A stretch of 64,000 nt of DNA, taken from Mariniflexile gromovii. Lineage in GTDB: Bacteria > Bacteroidota > Bacteroidia > Flavobacteriales > Flavobacteriaceae. A program made the position numbers and the translations under genes. The stretch spans positions 55,951 to 119,950 of the forward strand of contig NZ_JAGJCB010000013.1 in NCBI RefSeq assembly GCF_017814435.1, written 5' to 3'. The notes beneath the pieces are model-generated. The model made no database searches, was not told the DNA's origin, and was given only the letters and a program-made list of their open reading frames with translations. Positions 16,721 through 25,690 of this stretch are shown piece after piece (the first letter of the stretch is position 1; every line of letters begins with the position of its first letter).

Positions 16721-17426
16721 AATGAAAGGTAATAGACCCTAATTGGGTTTTTTTGGAAGCATCGGCACTAAAACGGGAACTTTTAGCATATTCTAAAGCA
16801 TGTTGAACCAAACAGTCGTTTTTTGTAGAAGATGCATTGTTAAAATAAGCATCTGTAACGTTGCCATTGGCGTTAACCGTAATATTTATAACTATTTTTC
16901 CATCAACTTCACATAAATACACGGGTATGGGAATAGAAACCTTTTTTCTATCTACCAACGAAAAACTAACGGTACTTTTGGTGTTAACACCGGTGTTTTG
17001 TTGTTGTTTCAATAAATCGTTTACCTTGCTGTAAGAAGATAATTCTTCTTTATTTACAGCAGGTTTTATGGGTTTGTTTTCGCCTAAACTGTTAGATTCA
17101 TCGCCTTCACCATCGCTTTCTTCGCTATTGGCAGGCACATAATCTTCAGGTGGGGCAATTTGCTTGTAGGCTTGTGCAAAATGTTTGTTTTTATCGGCCT
17201 CGTTATAAGCACTATTGGTTTCGGCTTTACTATTGTTTAGTTTTTCTAAAGCCTCAATTATTTTTTTGTCTTCTTCGGTAAGTTCTTTTTCGGGTTCCAA
17301 CTCGTAGTAACTTTCGGCAAGAGCTTCCTCTTGGTTTTTTATACTTAAGTTGAAAACACACATCACAACCGTTCCCGAAATCAGGAAGGTTAGTAGTAGG
17401 GCTTTATGTTGATTTGTTAGGCGCAA
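16704..17426 (-). CDS. TonB-like energy transducer
   Basis: A 240-aa inner-membrane-anchored periplasmic protein. It has a short cytoplasmic start, one transmembrane helix (ALLLTFLISGTVVMCVFNL), a long acidic linker (residues 35-150, with EESDGEGDESN), and a C-terminal domain GKIVINITVNANGNVTDAYF typical of Bacteroidota TonB proteins. The linker is not Pro-rich as in classical TonB. ExbB/ExbD genes are not present in the window. Confidence 0.75.
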   Translation of the reverse strand: MRLTNQHKALLLTFLISGTVVMCVFNLSIKNQEEALAESYYELEPEKELTEEDKKIIEALEKLNNSKAETNSAYNEADKNKHFAQAYKQIAPPEDYVPANSEESDGEGDESNSLGENKPIKPAVNKEELSSYSKVNDLLKQQQNTGVNTKSTVSFSLVDRKKVSIPIPVYLCEVDGKIVINITVNANGNVTDAYFNNASSTKNDCLVQHALEYAKSSRFSADASKKTQLGSITFHFIGKL

Positions 17427-17482
17427 TCAATTCATTTTTATGTGTAACACATAACTATATACGACAAATAAACATAAAAAGT

Positions 17483-18028
17483 TTAAAATAACATAAATTC
17501 TAAGAAAATAGTTACACTTGATATCCCTTCAATGTTTTTATTACCAAAGCGTTTTCTGCTAAAATCGAGCCCTAATAGAATGGCATTGTTAATATCAACC
17601 ATTTCAATACCTAATCCTACCTTGTACATGTTTCCTTTTTCAAACGACTTTCCCACCCCTAAAAGTGTTCCATAGCCACCGCGTACAAACAAACTTGTAT
17701 CATCAAGTATAACATTATGTTGAAGGTTTAGATAGGTAGGAAAAAAATGAAGCCCTTGTTTAGAGTGCCAATTGTATTCAAAGTTCAATCCTATCATGGT
17801 ACGTTGGTCAAACTTATACCCTATAGTGTTGTTTACAAATAGGGCACTTGGCTCAAGTAGGGTGCTTGAATCATCTTCGTCAAAAGCAACATAATCTTCA
17901 TTAATAGTTAAGGTTGTAGCCAATGAAATTTTATAAAAAATACCATTCGTTTTTTCCTTCTTTATTTGTGAAAATGATGAAAATGTTATGGAAATAGCAA
18001 TGAAGAATAGCGTGTGAATTGACCTCAT
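17483..18028 (-). CDS. Outer-membrane beta-barrel protein, small
   Basis: A 181-aa exported protein. The signal peptide is MRSIHTLFFIAISITFSSFS; the rest alternates strand-like segments (NTIGYKFDQRTMIGLNFEYN, NLQHNVILDDTSLFVRGGYG) and ends in EFMLF with a terminal Phe, as expected for an eight-stranded barrel. It follows truB by 34 nt on the same strand and may close the ftsX-uppP-truB operon. Function unknown. Confidence 0.72.
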   Translation of the reverse strand: MRSIHTLFFIAISITFSSFSQIKKEKTNGIFYKISLATTLTINEDYVAFDEDDSSTLLEPSALFVNNTIGYKFDQRTMIGLNFEYNWHSKQGLHFFPTYLNLQHNVILDDTSLFVRGGYGTLLGVGKSFEKGNMYKVGLGIEMVDINNAILLGLDFSRKRFGNKNIEGISSVTIFLEFMLF

Positions 18029-18062
18029 ATAACTATGTTTTAGAAAATAATTCTATCAATAA

Positions 18063-18758
18063 TTATTCCGAAGGAAGCTTTTTTATGAAGCTTTCGATGG
18101 ATTCGGCATTTTCAACATCAAAATCACCAATTTTAGTACGTCTTAAAGCCGAAAGATGTGCGCCAGAATGTAAAGCTTTACCAAAATCGTTAGCCAAGGA
18201 ACGGATGTATGTGCCTTTACTGCAAACCACTCTAAAATCAACCTCTAAACCGTTCATGTTGATGATTTCAAATTCGGAGATATTTACGGTTCTTGCTTTA
18301 ATTTCTACATCTTCGCCGGCTCTGGCAAATTCGTATAAACGTTTACCATCTTTTTTTATGGCTGAAAACACAGGAGGAAATTGCTGAATTTCCCCAATAA
18401 ACTGTTCGGTAGTTTCCTTTATTAAAGCTTCAGTAATATGATTGGTGGGGAAAGTTTCATCAATTTCAGTTTCCAAGTCAAAGGAAGGCGTCGTACTACC
18501 TAAAACAATGGTACCCGTATATTCTTTTATTTGAGCTTGAAAGGAGTCTATTTGTTTCGTCATTTTTCCAGTACACAACACTAATAAACCTGTAGCCAAC
18601 GGATCCAAAGTGCCTGCATGTCCCACTTTTATTTTTTTAATTTGGAAGGCTTGACGAATTTCCCAACGCAGTTTGTTAACCACTTGAAAAGAGGTCCAAT
18701 GCAAAGGTTTGTCAATTAATAATACTTGACCAGAAAGATACGCTTCTTTCGAAACCAT
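18063..18758 (-). CDS. truB: tRNA pseudouridine(55) synthase
   Basis: It forms pseudouridine 55 in the T-loop of tRNAs. The 231-aa protein has the catalytic loop VGHAGTLDPLATGLLVLCTG with Asp52, plus the N-terminal LLIDKPLHWTSFQVV and the RTKIGDFDVENA end. It lacks a C-terminal PUA extension, as is common in Bacteroidota. One base separates it from the upstream uppP stop. Confidence 0.97.
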   Translation of the reverse strand: MVSKEAYLSGQVLLIDKPLHWTSFQVVNKLRWEIRQAFQIKKIKVGHAGTLDPLATGLLVLCTGKMTKQIDSFQAQIKEYTGTIVLGSTTPSFDLETEIDETFPTNHITEALIKETTEQFIGEIQQFPPVFSAIKKDGKRLYEFARAGEDVEIKARTVNISEFEIINMNGLEVDFRVVCSKGTYIRSLANDFGKALHSGAHLSALRRTKIGDFDVENAESIESFIKKLPSE

Positions 18759-18759
18759 T

Positions 18760-19557
18760 TTAAGAATTTAATAATGAAAATAAAATAGCAATTAAGCCAA
18801 CAATTGCGCAATAGATGGCAAAGTAAATAAGTTTACTTTTTTTAACTAAAGCAATCATCCAAGTGCAGGCAAACAACCCCGCTATAAAGGCAGCAACAAA
18901 TCCAATGGATAATGTTGTGAAATTATGATGGCCATTTGCTAAATCGCCACTTAAAACATCTTTAGCAATTTTACCAAAAATTAAAGGAACTACCATTAAA
19001 AATGAAAAACGAGCTGCTTTGCTTTTGTCATTTCCCAATAAAACAGAAGTTGAAATGGTTGCCCCAGAACGTGAAATACCCGGCAACATAGCAATGGCTT
19101 GTGAAATACCAATTACAAAGGCATTTTTAAAAGACACTTTTTTGTCTGTATCCTTAGCTTTATCGGCAAAAAACAATAAAAAGGCAGTAACAATTAGCAT
19201 GCAGCCTACCAACAATAAATTGCCACCAAAAAGTTGTTCCAATTGTTTTTCAAAAAATAAACCCACAATAACCGCAGGTATCATAGAAATGGCAATTTTA
19301 GAAATAAATTGTAAGTCTTCGTTCCATTCAAATTTTAAGGCGCCTTTAATGATGTCAAAAATATCTTTTCTAAAAACAACTATAGTACTTAAAGCAGTTG
19401 CGAAGTGAAGTACCACCGTTAATAGTAGGCTTTCTTCAGGAACAGAATTTTCGCCAAGAATGGCTTTGCCTATTTCTAAATGCCCACTCGATGAAACTGG
19501 TAAAAACTCGGTAAGGCCTTGAATAATGCCAAGAATGATAGCGTTTAATATTTCCAT
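18760..19557 (-). CDS. uppP: Undecaprenyl-diphosphate phosphatase
   Basis: A membrane enzyme that recycles the lipid carrier for cell-wall synthesis. The 265-aa protein has about eight transmembrane segments and both signature loops: GLTEFLPVSSSGHLEIGKAI at 15-34 and PGISRSGATISTSVLLG near 160. It sits between DUF3098 and truB in the order usual for Bacteroidota. Confidence 0.97.
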   Translation of the reverse strand: MEILNAIILGIIQGLTEFLPVSSSGHLEIGKAILGENSVPEESLLLTVVLHFATALSTIVVFRKDIFDIIKGALKFEWNEDLQFISKIAISMIPAVIVGLFFEKQLEQLFGGNLLLVGCMLIVTAFLLFFADKAKDTDKKVSFKNAFVIGISQAIAMLPGISRSGATISTSVLLGNDKSKAARFSFLMVVPLIFGKIAKDVLSGDLANGHHNFTTLSIGFVAAFIAGLFACTWMIALVKKSKLIYFAIYCAIVGLIAILFSLLNS

Positions 19558-19616
19558 GCAGCAAAAATATCAAAATACAAATATTAATACCTAAAAAAGT
19601 ATTGGAATTTGATATT

Positions 19617-19871
19617 TTATTTCTTATCCGGATTTAAAAGAATCGCATAAATTTCAATACCAAAACCTAAAAGCACTAACATAGGTGCTAGCCTAATGCG
19701 TCTCCAGCTAAAAATTTCTGGGTTAAAAACGTTCGGGTCGTCGCTACCGCCACCAGACATTAAAATAAATCCTAGTGCAATACAGGCCAAACCTATAAAC
19801 ATAAATTTATAGTTTTTCTTTCCGAATATAAAAACAGCTTTTTTAGCTTCTTTTTGTTTTTGTTCTCCCAT
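19617..19871 (-). CDS. DUF3098 small membrane protein
   Basis: An 84-aa protein with two transmembrane helices (YKFMFIGLACIALGFILMSG and RRIRLAPMLVLLGFGIEIYA) and a basic N-terminus. DUF3098 is found between ftsX and uppP in Bacteroidota, exactly as here. Function unknown; the constant link to ftsX hints at an envelope or division role. Confidence 0.85.
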   Translation of the reverse strand: MGEQKQKEAKKAVFIFGKKNYKFMFIGLACIALGFILMSGGGSDDPNVFNPEIFSWRRIRLAPMLVLLGFGIEIYAILLNPDKK

Positions 19872-19950
19872 GATTGTTAAAAGTAATACTGCAAATTAAC
19901 ATAATTATTTAAATACGATACGTTAAGGCAATTATAAATTGTTGGTTTTT

Positions 19951-20035
19951 GCGTTAGGGGTTGCAGCGGCATCCTTTTTTGCCATTAAAAGCAAAAAAGA
20001 TATAGCGGAAAACCCGACCCCTTAGGGTAACGCCC
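19951..20035 (-). repeat. Short palindromic repeat, copy 1 (GGGCGTTACC...CCCTAACGC family)
   Basis: Read on the minus strand it begins GGGCGTTACCCTAAGGGGTC and ends GCAACCCCTAACGC. The ends are imperfectly complementary, and inner CTTTTTTGC pairs with GCAAAAAAG, so the whole 85 bp can fold. Two longer relatives are at 35797-35943 and 62322-62491. It begins 3 nt after the ftsX stop and may act as its terminator. Confidence 0.75.
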
Positions 20036-20038
20036 AAA

Positions 20039-20917
20039 TTAATAATACAACGCGTCCGTTTTTAAATTTAAGAAACGTTGTGTGGCTATGTGTGTACTTA
20101 TCCAAGTAATTAAAATACCTAAGGCAAATATGGTAGCGAAAAGTAGCGCGACTAAAACAGGCGCGTTAAGCAAGCCTAGTTCTGGGAATGTTTTGTTGAT
20201 GTAATACAACACAATAGCCATACCTATTAAAGCGATAATGGCACCTATAATGCCTAAACGGATGCTTTTCCAAACAAACGGTCTGCGAATAAATTGTTTT
20301 GTGGCACCTACCATTTGCATGGTTTTTATAGTGAAACGTTTTGAATAAACGGCAAGCCTTATGGAGCTATTGATTAATAAAACGGCAATGATTGTGAAAA
20401 TACCACTGATAACCAATACCCAGAAACTGATTCTTCTAACGTTCTCGTTCATAAGGTTTACGAGGTCGTTATCATAAGTTACTTCATCTACAAAGTTTTT
20501 CGAAGTGGCTTCTTCCGATATTTTTTCAAGATGTTCTGAAGTTACAAAATCGGCTTTTAAGTGCACATCAATCGAGTTTTGTAGCGGATTGTAGCCCACA
20601 AAATCCATAAAATCTTCACCGTTTTCGGCTTTTAAAAATTCGGCAGCTTGTTCTTTTGAAACATATTCAATGCTTTTTACATAATCGGCCATGGCCAAAC
20701 TTTTTTCAAGTTGTTTTATTTCAACTTCTTTGGCAGTTTCTTTTAAGTATATGGTAACAACAACTTGTTCTTTAAAATGGTCGGATACTTTTTTAGCGTT
20801 TAAAACCAGCATGCCCAATAAACCCAATAAAAACAGTACCAGTGCAATGCTTAGTACCACTGAAAAATAAGAGGAAATCAGTCGTCGTTTTTGGTCTTTT
20901 TCAAAAGATGAACTCAT
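20039..20917 (-). CDS. ftsX: Cell division protein FtsX
   Basis: The permease half of the FtsEX complex, which activates cell-wall hydrolases at the septum. The 292-aa protein has one N-terminal transmembrane helix (residues 15-37), an extracytoplasmic domain with YLKETAKEVEIKQLEKSLAM, and three C-terminal helices in the FtsX domain (MQMVGATKQFIRRPFVWKSI). Length is normal. ftsE is not adjacent. It is first in the ftsX-DUF3098-uppP-truB run. Confidence 0.95.
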   Translation of the reverse strand: MSSSFEKDQKRRLISSYFSVVLSIALVLFLLGLLGMLVLNAKKVSDHFKEQVVVTIYLKETAKEVEIKQLEKSLAMADYVKSIEYVSKEQAAEFLKAENGEDFMDFVGYNPLQNSIDVHLKADFVTSEHLEKISEEATSKNFVDEVTYDNDLVNLMNENVRRISFWVLVISGIFTIIAVLLINSSIRLAVYSKRFTIKTMQMVGATKQFIRRPFVWKSIRLGIIGAIIALIGMAIVLYYINKTFPELGLLNAPVLVALLFATIFALGILITWISTHIATQRFLNLKTDALYY

Positions 20918-21019
20918 AAAGTATAGGATTAACGGTGTAAAAATAGTAAAGTATTCTATTATGCTAAGTATTACAACGTTTAAAGTTTTAAGATTGTTTT
21001 ACAATAAATAAATATGCGT

Positions 21020-21976
21020 CTAATTTTTTTGTGGTTTGCTGGTTATATAAACGCCTACACCCACCAAAATACAGCTTGCTATTTTAATTAAATTAATGTC
21101 TTGGGCATATTGGCTTTGTACAAAAACATAAGCCAATAAGCTTACCAAAATAAAACTAACTGCTGGTTGCAGGTAGGTATAACTGCTGGTTACCGATGGC
21201 GCCAAATGGTTAAGCGCATATATGTTGAATAAGTAAGCAAAAAACGTGGTAAACAAAACCACATAGCCAATAGTTAAATAGGTGCTGGTGGTAAAGGCTT
21301 CAAAATTGGTGTTTAAAAAATCTGAAACTCCAAAGGGAAACACATAGAGAAAACCAAATAAAAATATCCAACTCACTACGGTAATGGCATGGTATTTTTT
21401 CATTAAGGTTTTAGCTAATACCAAGTACAATCCGTAACAAGAGGCATTTAAAAGCACAAACAAATTACCTAAAAAAGAACTTGTTCCAACGGATTTGTTG
21501 CCATATATAATTAAAAGTATAGCGCCAATAGCGCCCAAAGTGATGCCCAATATTTTGTTTTGGGTAATGCGTTCTTTTAAAATTAGGTAGCTAAAAATTA
21601 AAACAATTACAGGGGTTGTGGTTGTAATTATAGAGGCATCAATAGGCGATGTTAAATTAATACCATGAAAAAACAACAATTGGTTGGCGGCACCACCAAA
21701 CAAGCCACAAAGAGCCAACATTAAAAAATCTTTCTTTTCAACTTTTTCTTTAACAAATAATAGTTTGATGGCCCAAAAAAGAAGCACACAACATGAAAGT
21801 CTAATAAAAACAAAAGCAGTCGGACCAATTTTATCAGGCATAATGCCCTTAGCAATAATGTAGTTGGCGCCGTAAATTGTATTGGCCCCTAGCAATGCTA
21901 AATGAGCTTTGGTAGTATCTTTAATCAATCTAAAATGCGGTTTAAGCGGCGAAATTACAAATTGCATTTTAAACAA
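21020..21976 (-). CDS. EamA/DMT family exporter
   Basis: A 318-aa inner-membrane transporter with ten predicted helices in two EamA repeats, beginning LALLGANTIYGANYIIAKGI and with LKERITQNKILGITLGAIGA closing the first repeat. The substrate (metabolite or amino acid) cannot be inferred. Divergent from leuS. Confidence 0.9.
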   Translation of the reverse strand: MFKMQFVISPLKPHFRLIKDTTKAHLALLGANTIYGANYIIAKGIMPDKIGPTAFVFIRLSCCVLLFWAIKLLFVKEKVEKKDFLMLALCGLFGGAANQLLFFHGINLTSPIDASIITTTTPVIVLIFSYLILKERITQNKILGITLGAIGAILLIIYGNKSVGTSSFLGNLFVLLNASCYGLYLVLAKTLMKKYHAITVVSWIFLFGFLYVFPFGVSDFLNTNFEAFTTSTYLTIGYVVLFTTFFAYLFNIYALNHLAPSVTSSYTYLQPAVSFILVSLLAYVFVQSQYAQDINLIKIASCILVGVGVYITSKPQKN

Positions 21977-22018
21977 AACCTTAAATAGCTGTTATATTTA
22001 TAGATATAAAAAGGGAAA

Positions 22019-22051
22019 CGCTTTCAGTTTTCTGTAGAAAGCGTAAATTTG
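22019..22051 (+). promoter_or_regulatory. leuS promoter box with a flanking inverted repeat
   Basis: TAAATTTG (22044-22051) matches the TAnnTTTG -7 element. CGCTTTC (22019-22025) and GAAAGCG (22037-22043) form an inverted repeat that ends at the box, in the position of an operator. The repeat is seen; regulation is inferred. Confidence 0.4.
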
Positions 22052-22078
22052 CGCTTTTAAAAGCAGAAATACAGAGAG

Positions 22079-25000
22079 ATGACATACAATTTCAACGATA
22101 TAGAAGCCAAATGGCAAAAATATTGGGCGGAAAACCAAACGTTTAAAGCAGAGAATAATTCAGAAAAACCAAAATTTTATGTGTTGGACATGTTTCCGTA
22201 CCCCAGTGGTGCGGGCTTGCACGTTGGGCATCCGTTGGGTTATATCGCCTCTGATATTTATGCACGTTACAAACGTCATCAAGGGTTTAATGTATTGCAT
22301 CCACAGGGGTATGATTCTTTTGGGTTACCGGCAGAACAATATGCCATTCAAACAGGGCAACATCCTGCCATTACAACTGCTGAAAACATTAAAACCTACC
22401 GCCGCCAATTAGACCAAATTGGGTTTTCATTCGATTGGTCGCGTGAGGTTCGTACATCCGACCCAAGTTATTACAAATGGACACAGTGGATTTTCATTCA
22501 ACTGTTCAATTCTTGGTATAATAAGGATGCTGATAAAGCGGAAGATATTTCAGAATTGATAAAAATATTTGTTTCGGAAGGAAATTCTAAAGTAAATGCG
22601 GTGTGCGATGATAATATCGAACCGTTTTCTGCGGAAGAATGGAAGACGTTTGATACCGTAAAACAACAACAAATATTATTACAATATAGATTAACTTATT
22701 TAGCCGAAACTGAAGTGAACTGGTGTCCTGCATTGGGAACGGTATTGGCAAATGATGAAATTGTAAATGGTGTTTCCGAACGTGGTGGGCATCCCGTAAT
22801 AAGAAAAAAAATGACCCAATGGAGTATGCGTATTTCGGCATATGCCGAACGTTTGCTTCAAGGTTTGGATAAAATAGATTGGACCGATTCTTTAAAGGAA
22901 AGCCAACGCAACTGGATTGGAAAATCGGTTGGAGCTGCTGTGTCATTTAAGGTTTTAGCCAATAATGAAAACGGAAGTCATGCTGAGCATGTCGAAGCAT
23001 CTCACGTTATTGATGTCTTTACTACGAGACCTGATACCATTTTCGGTGTTTCATTTATGACGCTTGCTCCAGAACACGAGTTAGTGTCACAAATAACCAC
23101 CCCAGCACAAAAAGCGGAGGTTGAAGCCTATATTTTAGCAACCGCAAAACGTAGCGAGCGCGATAGAATGGCCGATGTAAAAACCATTTCAGGAGCATTT
23201 ACAGGTACCTATGCCGAACATCCGTTTACCAAACAGCCTATTCCAGTTTGGATAGGCGATTATGTTTTGGCAGGCTACGGAACAGGTGCGGTGATGTCGG
23301 TTCCTTGTGGCGACCAACGCGATTACGATTTTGCAAAGCATTTCAATATCCCCATTCCAAATATTTTTGAAGGGGTTGATATTTCAAAAGAAGCCTATGC
23401 TTCAAAAGACAATGTGGTGATTGCCAATAGCGATTTCCTTAACGGATTAAACTATAAAGAAGCCACCAAAAAAGTCATTCAAGAGCTTGAAAAATTAGGT
23501 CAAGGCGAAGGGAAAACCAATTACCGCTTGCGCGATGCCGTTTTTAGCAGACAGCGTTATTGGGGTGAGCCATTCCCGGTGTATTATGTAAACGGTATGC
23601 CGCAAATGATTGATGCGAAACATTTACCAATACGTTTGCCAGAAGTTGAAAAATATTTACCAACCGAAACCGGAGAGCCACCGTTAGGTAACGCCACGGT
23701 TTGGGCTTGGGACACCAATAAAAATGAAGTTGTTTCAAACGACTTGATTGACAATAAAACCATTCACCCATTAGAGTTGAACACCATGCCGGGGTGGGCA
23801 GGAAGTTCGTGGTATTTTAACCGCTACATGGACCCCGATAATACAGAAGCATTTGCAAGTAAGGAAGCTTTGAATTATTGGAAAGATGTTGATTTATACA
23901 TTGGCGGAAGCGAGCACGCCACAGGGCATTTGCTGTATTCTCGTTTTTGGCAAAAATTCTTGTTCGATAAAGGATTGGTACCTGTTGATGAATATGCTAA
24001 AAAGCTGATTAACCAAGGGATGATTTTGGGGACTAGTGCTTTTACATATGAATTTATGCCAAGTTTTGATGCAGATTCAAAATATAGGTATAATACAGTT
24101 TTAGTGTCAAATTCAATTTTTGAAAAATATAAGAAAAAGATAGTTTTAGATGATGATTTCTTTTCAACAACATTTAATATAATGTTTTCATCTTATTCAA
24201 GTTCTGAAAAATTAAAGATTAGAGAACTTGTAGATAAAGGTAAAATTGGTTTTGGGTTTATGGATAGGCATGTAGATGTTGCTTTAATTAACTCTTCTGA
24301 TGAACTTAATGTAAATGAATTTAAAAAATGGCGGCCAGAATTTGATGATGCTATTTTCATTGGAGAAAAAGGAGAAATCATCGAAGGAGATAACGATGTT
24401 TACAAAGTAGGTCGCGAAGTCGAAAAAATGTCCAAATCCAAATACAACGTGGTCAATCCAGACCAAATTTGTGTTGATTATGGCGCCGACAGCTTACGTC
24501 TTTACGAAATGTTTTTAGGCCCGTTAGAGCAATACAAACCTTGGAATACCGCGGGTATTACTGGCGTACATGGGTTCCTTAAAAAACTATGGAAATTGTA
24601 TGTTGGCGAAAACGGATTGCTTGTAAATGATACAGAGCCTTCAAAAGAGAGTTTAAAAACACTTCATAAAACCATCAAAAAAGTACAGGAAGATATCGAG
24701 AATTTCTCATTCAACACTTCCGTATCTACGTTTATGATTGCTGTAAATGAATTAACAGCTCAAAAATGTACTTCAAAAGATATTTTAGAACCTCTTTTGG
24801 TGTTATTATCGCCATATGCGCCACACATCGCTGAAGAATTATGGAGCCAATTAGGTCATAACGAATCCATTTCAACCGCCCCTTTCCCGAAATTTGATGC
24901 CAGTCATTTAGTAGAAAGCAGCAAAAATTACCCAATTTCTTTCAACGGAAAAATGCGTTTTACCTTAGAATTACCTATGGATTTTAACGCACAACAAATT

Positions 25001-25105
25001 GAGGAAGCGGTCATGGCAAACGAAAAAACCCAAGAACAATTGCAAGGTAGAACACCTAAAAAAGTCATTATTGTTCCTGGTAAAATTGTAAATATCGTAG
25101 GCTAA
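22079..25105 (+). CDS. leuS: Leucine--tRNA ligase
   Basis: It charges tRNA(Leu). At 1008 aa it is longer than most bacterial LeuRS. HIGH appears as HVGH in FPYPSGAGLHVGHPLGY; the editing domain has TTRPDTIFGVSF near 314; the second catalytic motif is KMSKSKYN near 783. Two segments look added: a short in-frame stretch GSHAEHVEASH near 299-309 that is the translation of a mobile-like DNA repeat, and an AT-rich stretch near residues 655-735. No stop or frameshift interrupts the frame, so it should be functional. Confidence 0.97.
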   Translation: MTYNFNDIEAKWQKYWAENQTFKAENNSEKPKFYVLDMFPYPSGAGLHVGHPLGYIASDIYARYKRHQGFNVLHPQGYDSFGLPAEQYAIQTGQHPAITTAENIKTYRRQLDQIGFSFDWSREVRTSDPSYYKWTQWIFIQLFNSWYNKDADKAEDISELIKIFVSEGNSKVNAVCDDNIEPFSAEEWKTFDTVKQQQILLQYRLTYLAETEVNWCPALGTVLANDEIVNGVSERGGHPVIRKKMTQWSMRISAYAERLLQGLDKIDWTDSLKESQRNWIGKSVGAAVSFKVLANNENGSHAEHVEASHVIDVFTTRPDTIFGVSFMTLAPEHELVSQITTPAQKAEVEAYILATAKRSERDRMADVKTISGAFTGTYAEHPFTKQPIPVWIGDYVLAGYGTGAVMSVPCGDQRDYDFAKHFNIPIPNIFEGVDISKEAYASKDNVVIANSDFLNGLNYKEATKKVIQELEKLGQGEGKTNYRLRDAVFSRQRYWGEPFPVYYVNGMPQMIDAKHLPIRLPEVEKYLPTETGEPPLGNATVWAWDTNKNEVVSNDLIDNKTIHPLELNTMPGWAGSSWYFNRYMDPDNTEAFASKEALNYWKDVDLYIGGSEHATGHLLYSRFWQKFLFDKGLVPVDEYAKKLINQGMILGTSAFTYEFMPSFDADSKYRYNTVLVSNSIFEKYKKKIVLDDDFFSTTFNIMFSSYSSSEKLKIRELVDKGKIGFGFMDRHVDVALINSSDELNVNEFKKWRPEFDDAIFIGEKGEIIEGDNDVYKVGREVEKMSKSKYNVVNPDQICVDYGADSLRLYEMFLGPLEQYKPWNTAGITGVHGFLKKLWKLYVGENGLLVNDTEPSKESLKTLHKTIKKVQEDIENFSFNTSVSTFMIAVNELTAQKCTSKDILEPLLVLLSPYAPHIAEELWSQLGHNESISTAPFPKFDASHLVESSKNYPISFNGKMRFTLELPMDFNAQQIEEAVMANEKTQEQLQGRTPKKVIIVPGKIVNIVG
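22975..23004 (+). repeat. Mobile-like repeat inserted in frame in leuS
   Basis: The 30 bp AAGTCATGCTGAGCATGTCG plus AAGCATCTCA is typical of an intergenic palindromic repeat family common in Bacteroidota, but here it lies inside leuS and is read as SHAEHVEAS, just before the editing-domain TTRPDT motif. Confidence 0.65.
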
Positions 25106-25117
25106 CGTTTGCGACAA

Positions 25118-25203
25118 GTCATGTCGACGATAGGAGACATCACATAACAAGAATCATTTAATTCATGATGTGATGTCTCAATCGTGCCTCATTTCGACAT
25201 GAC
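25118..25203. repeat. Nested inverted repeat after leuS
   Basis: GTCATGTCGA (25118-25127) is the exact complement of 25194-25203, and inside it GAGACATCACAT (25134-25145) is the exact complement of 25168-25179. The 86-bp element lies in the 132-bp gap between leuS and the SemiSWEET gene and may double as a terminator. Confidence 0.65.
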
Positions 25204-25237
25204 AAATCATTGGCTTTTCAACAAAAAATCGCACTAA

Positions 25238-25498
25238 ATGAACTACATAGAAATCATTGGTTTTTCAGCAGCTACTTTAACCACAGCGGCATTTTTACCT
25301 CAAGTTTACAAAACATGGAAAACCAAGGATGTTTCAGGTTTGTCCTTGCCCATGCTTGTCATGTTTTTTGTGGGCATATTTTTATGGTTGGTTTATGGTA
25401 TTTATATTAAAAGCCCGTCCATGATTTCGGCCAATACCATTACCATTGTTTCAGCTTTCCTTTTAATGTATTTTAAAATGAAGTACGAGAAAAGGTAA
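25238..25498 (+). CDS. SemiSWEET-type sugar transporter
   Basis: An 86-aa membrane protein with three helices, which must dimerise to form a pore, as SemiSWEETs do. The PQ-loop motif is FLPQVYKTWKTKDVSGLSLP at 24-43; the third helix is TITIVSAFLLMYFKM. An overlapping frame at 25210-25410 is not favoured because it lacks these features. Sugar transport is known for the family; the substrate here is not known. Confidence 0.9.
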   Translation: MNYIEIIGFSAATLTTAAFLPQVYKTWKTKDVSGLSLPMLVMFFVGIFLWLVYGIYIKSPSMISANTITIVSAFLLMYFKMKYEKR

Positions 25499-25690
25499 GT
25501 CTTTCTCTTCTTTTAATAAGTTTTATTTTCCTGCGTTTTAATCCCTATTAAGCCGATGTAATTTGTTTCATTGCTAATAAAAAGTTAAATTTGATGATAA
25601 TTATTCATCAAAAATGGCTTTTTTGATATTATTTTCAATCTATTGTTTTAATATTGCAAAGGTTTTTAGACTAACTTAAAATAAAATACT

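Noticed and set aside
18019..18387. Plus-strand open frame of 122 aa
   Set aside because: It lies inside truB on the opposite strand; truB has the full catalytic motif set, so this is a shadow frame.
22587..22946. 119-aa minus-strand frame within leuS
   Set aside because: Antisense to conserved LeuRS sequence with no supporting start signal.
25210..25410. 66-aa frame overlapping the SemiSWEET gene
   Set aside because: It lacks recognisable features, while the other frame has the PQ-loop motif and three helices.
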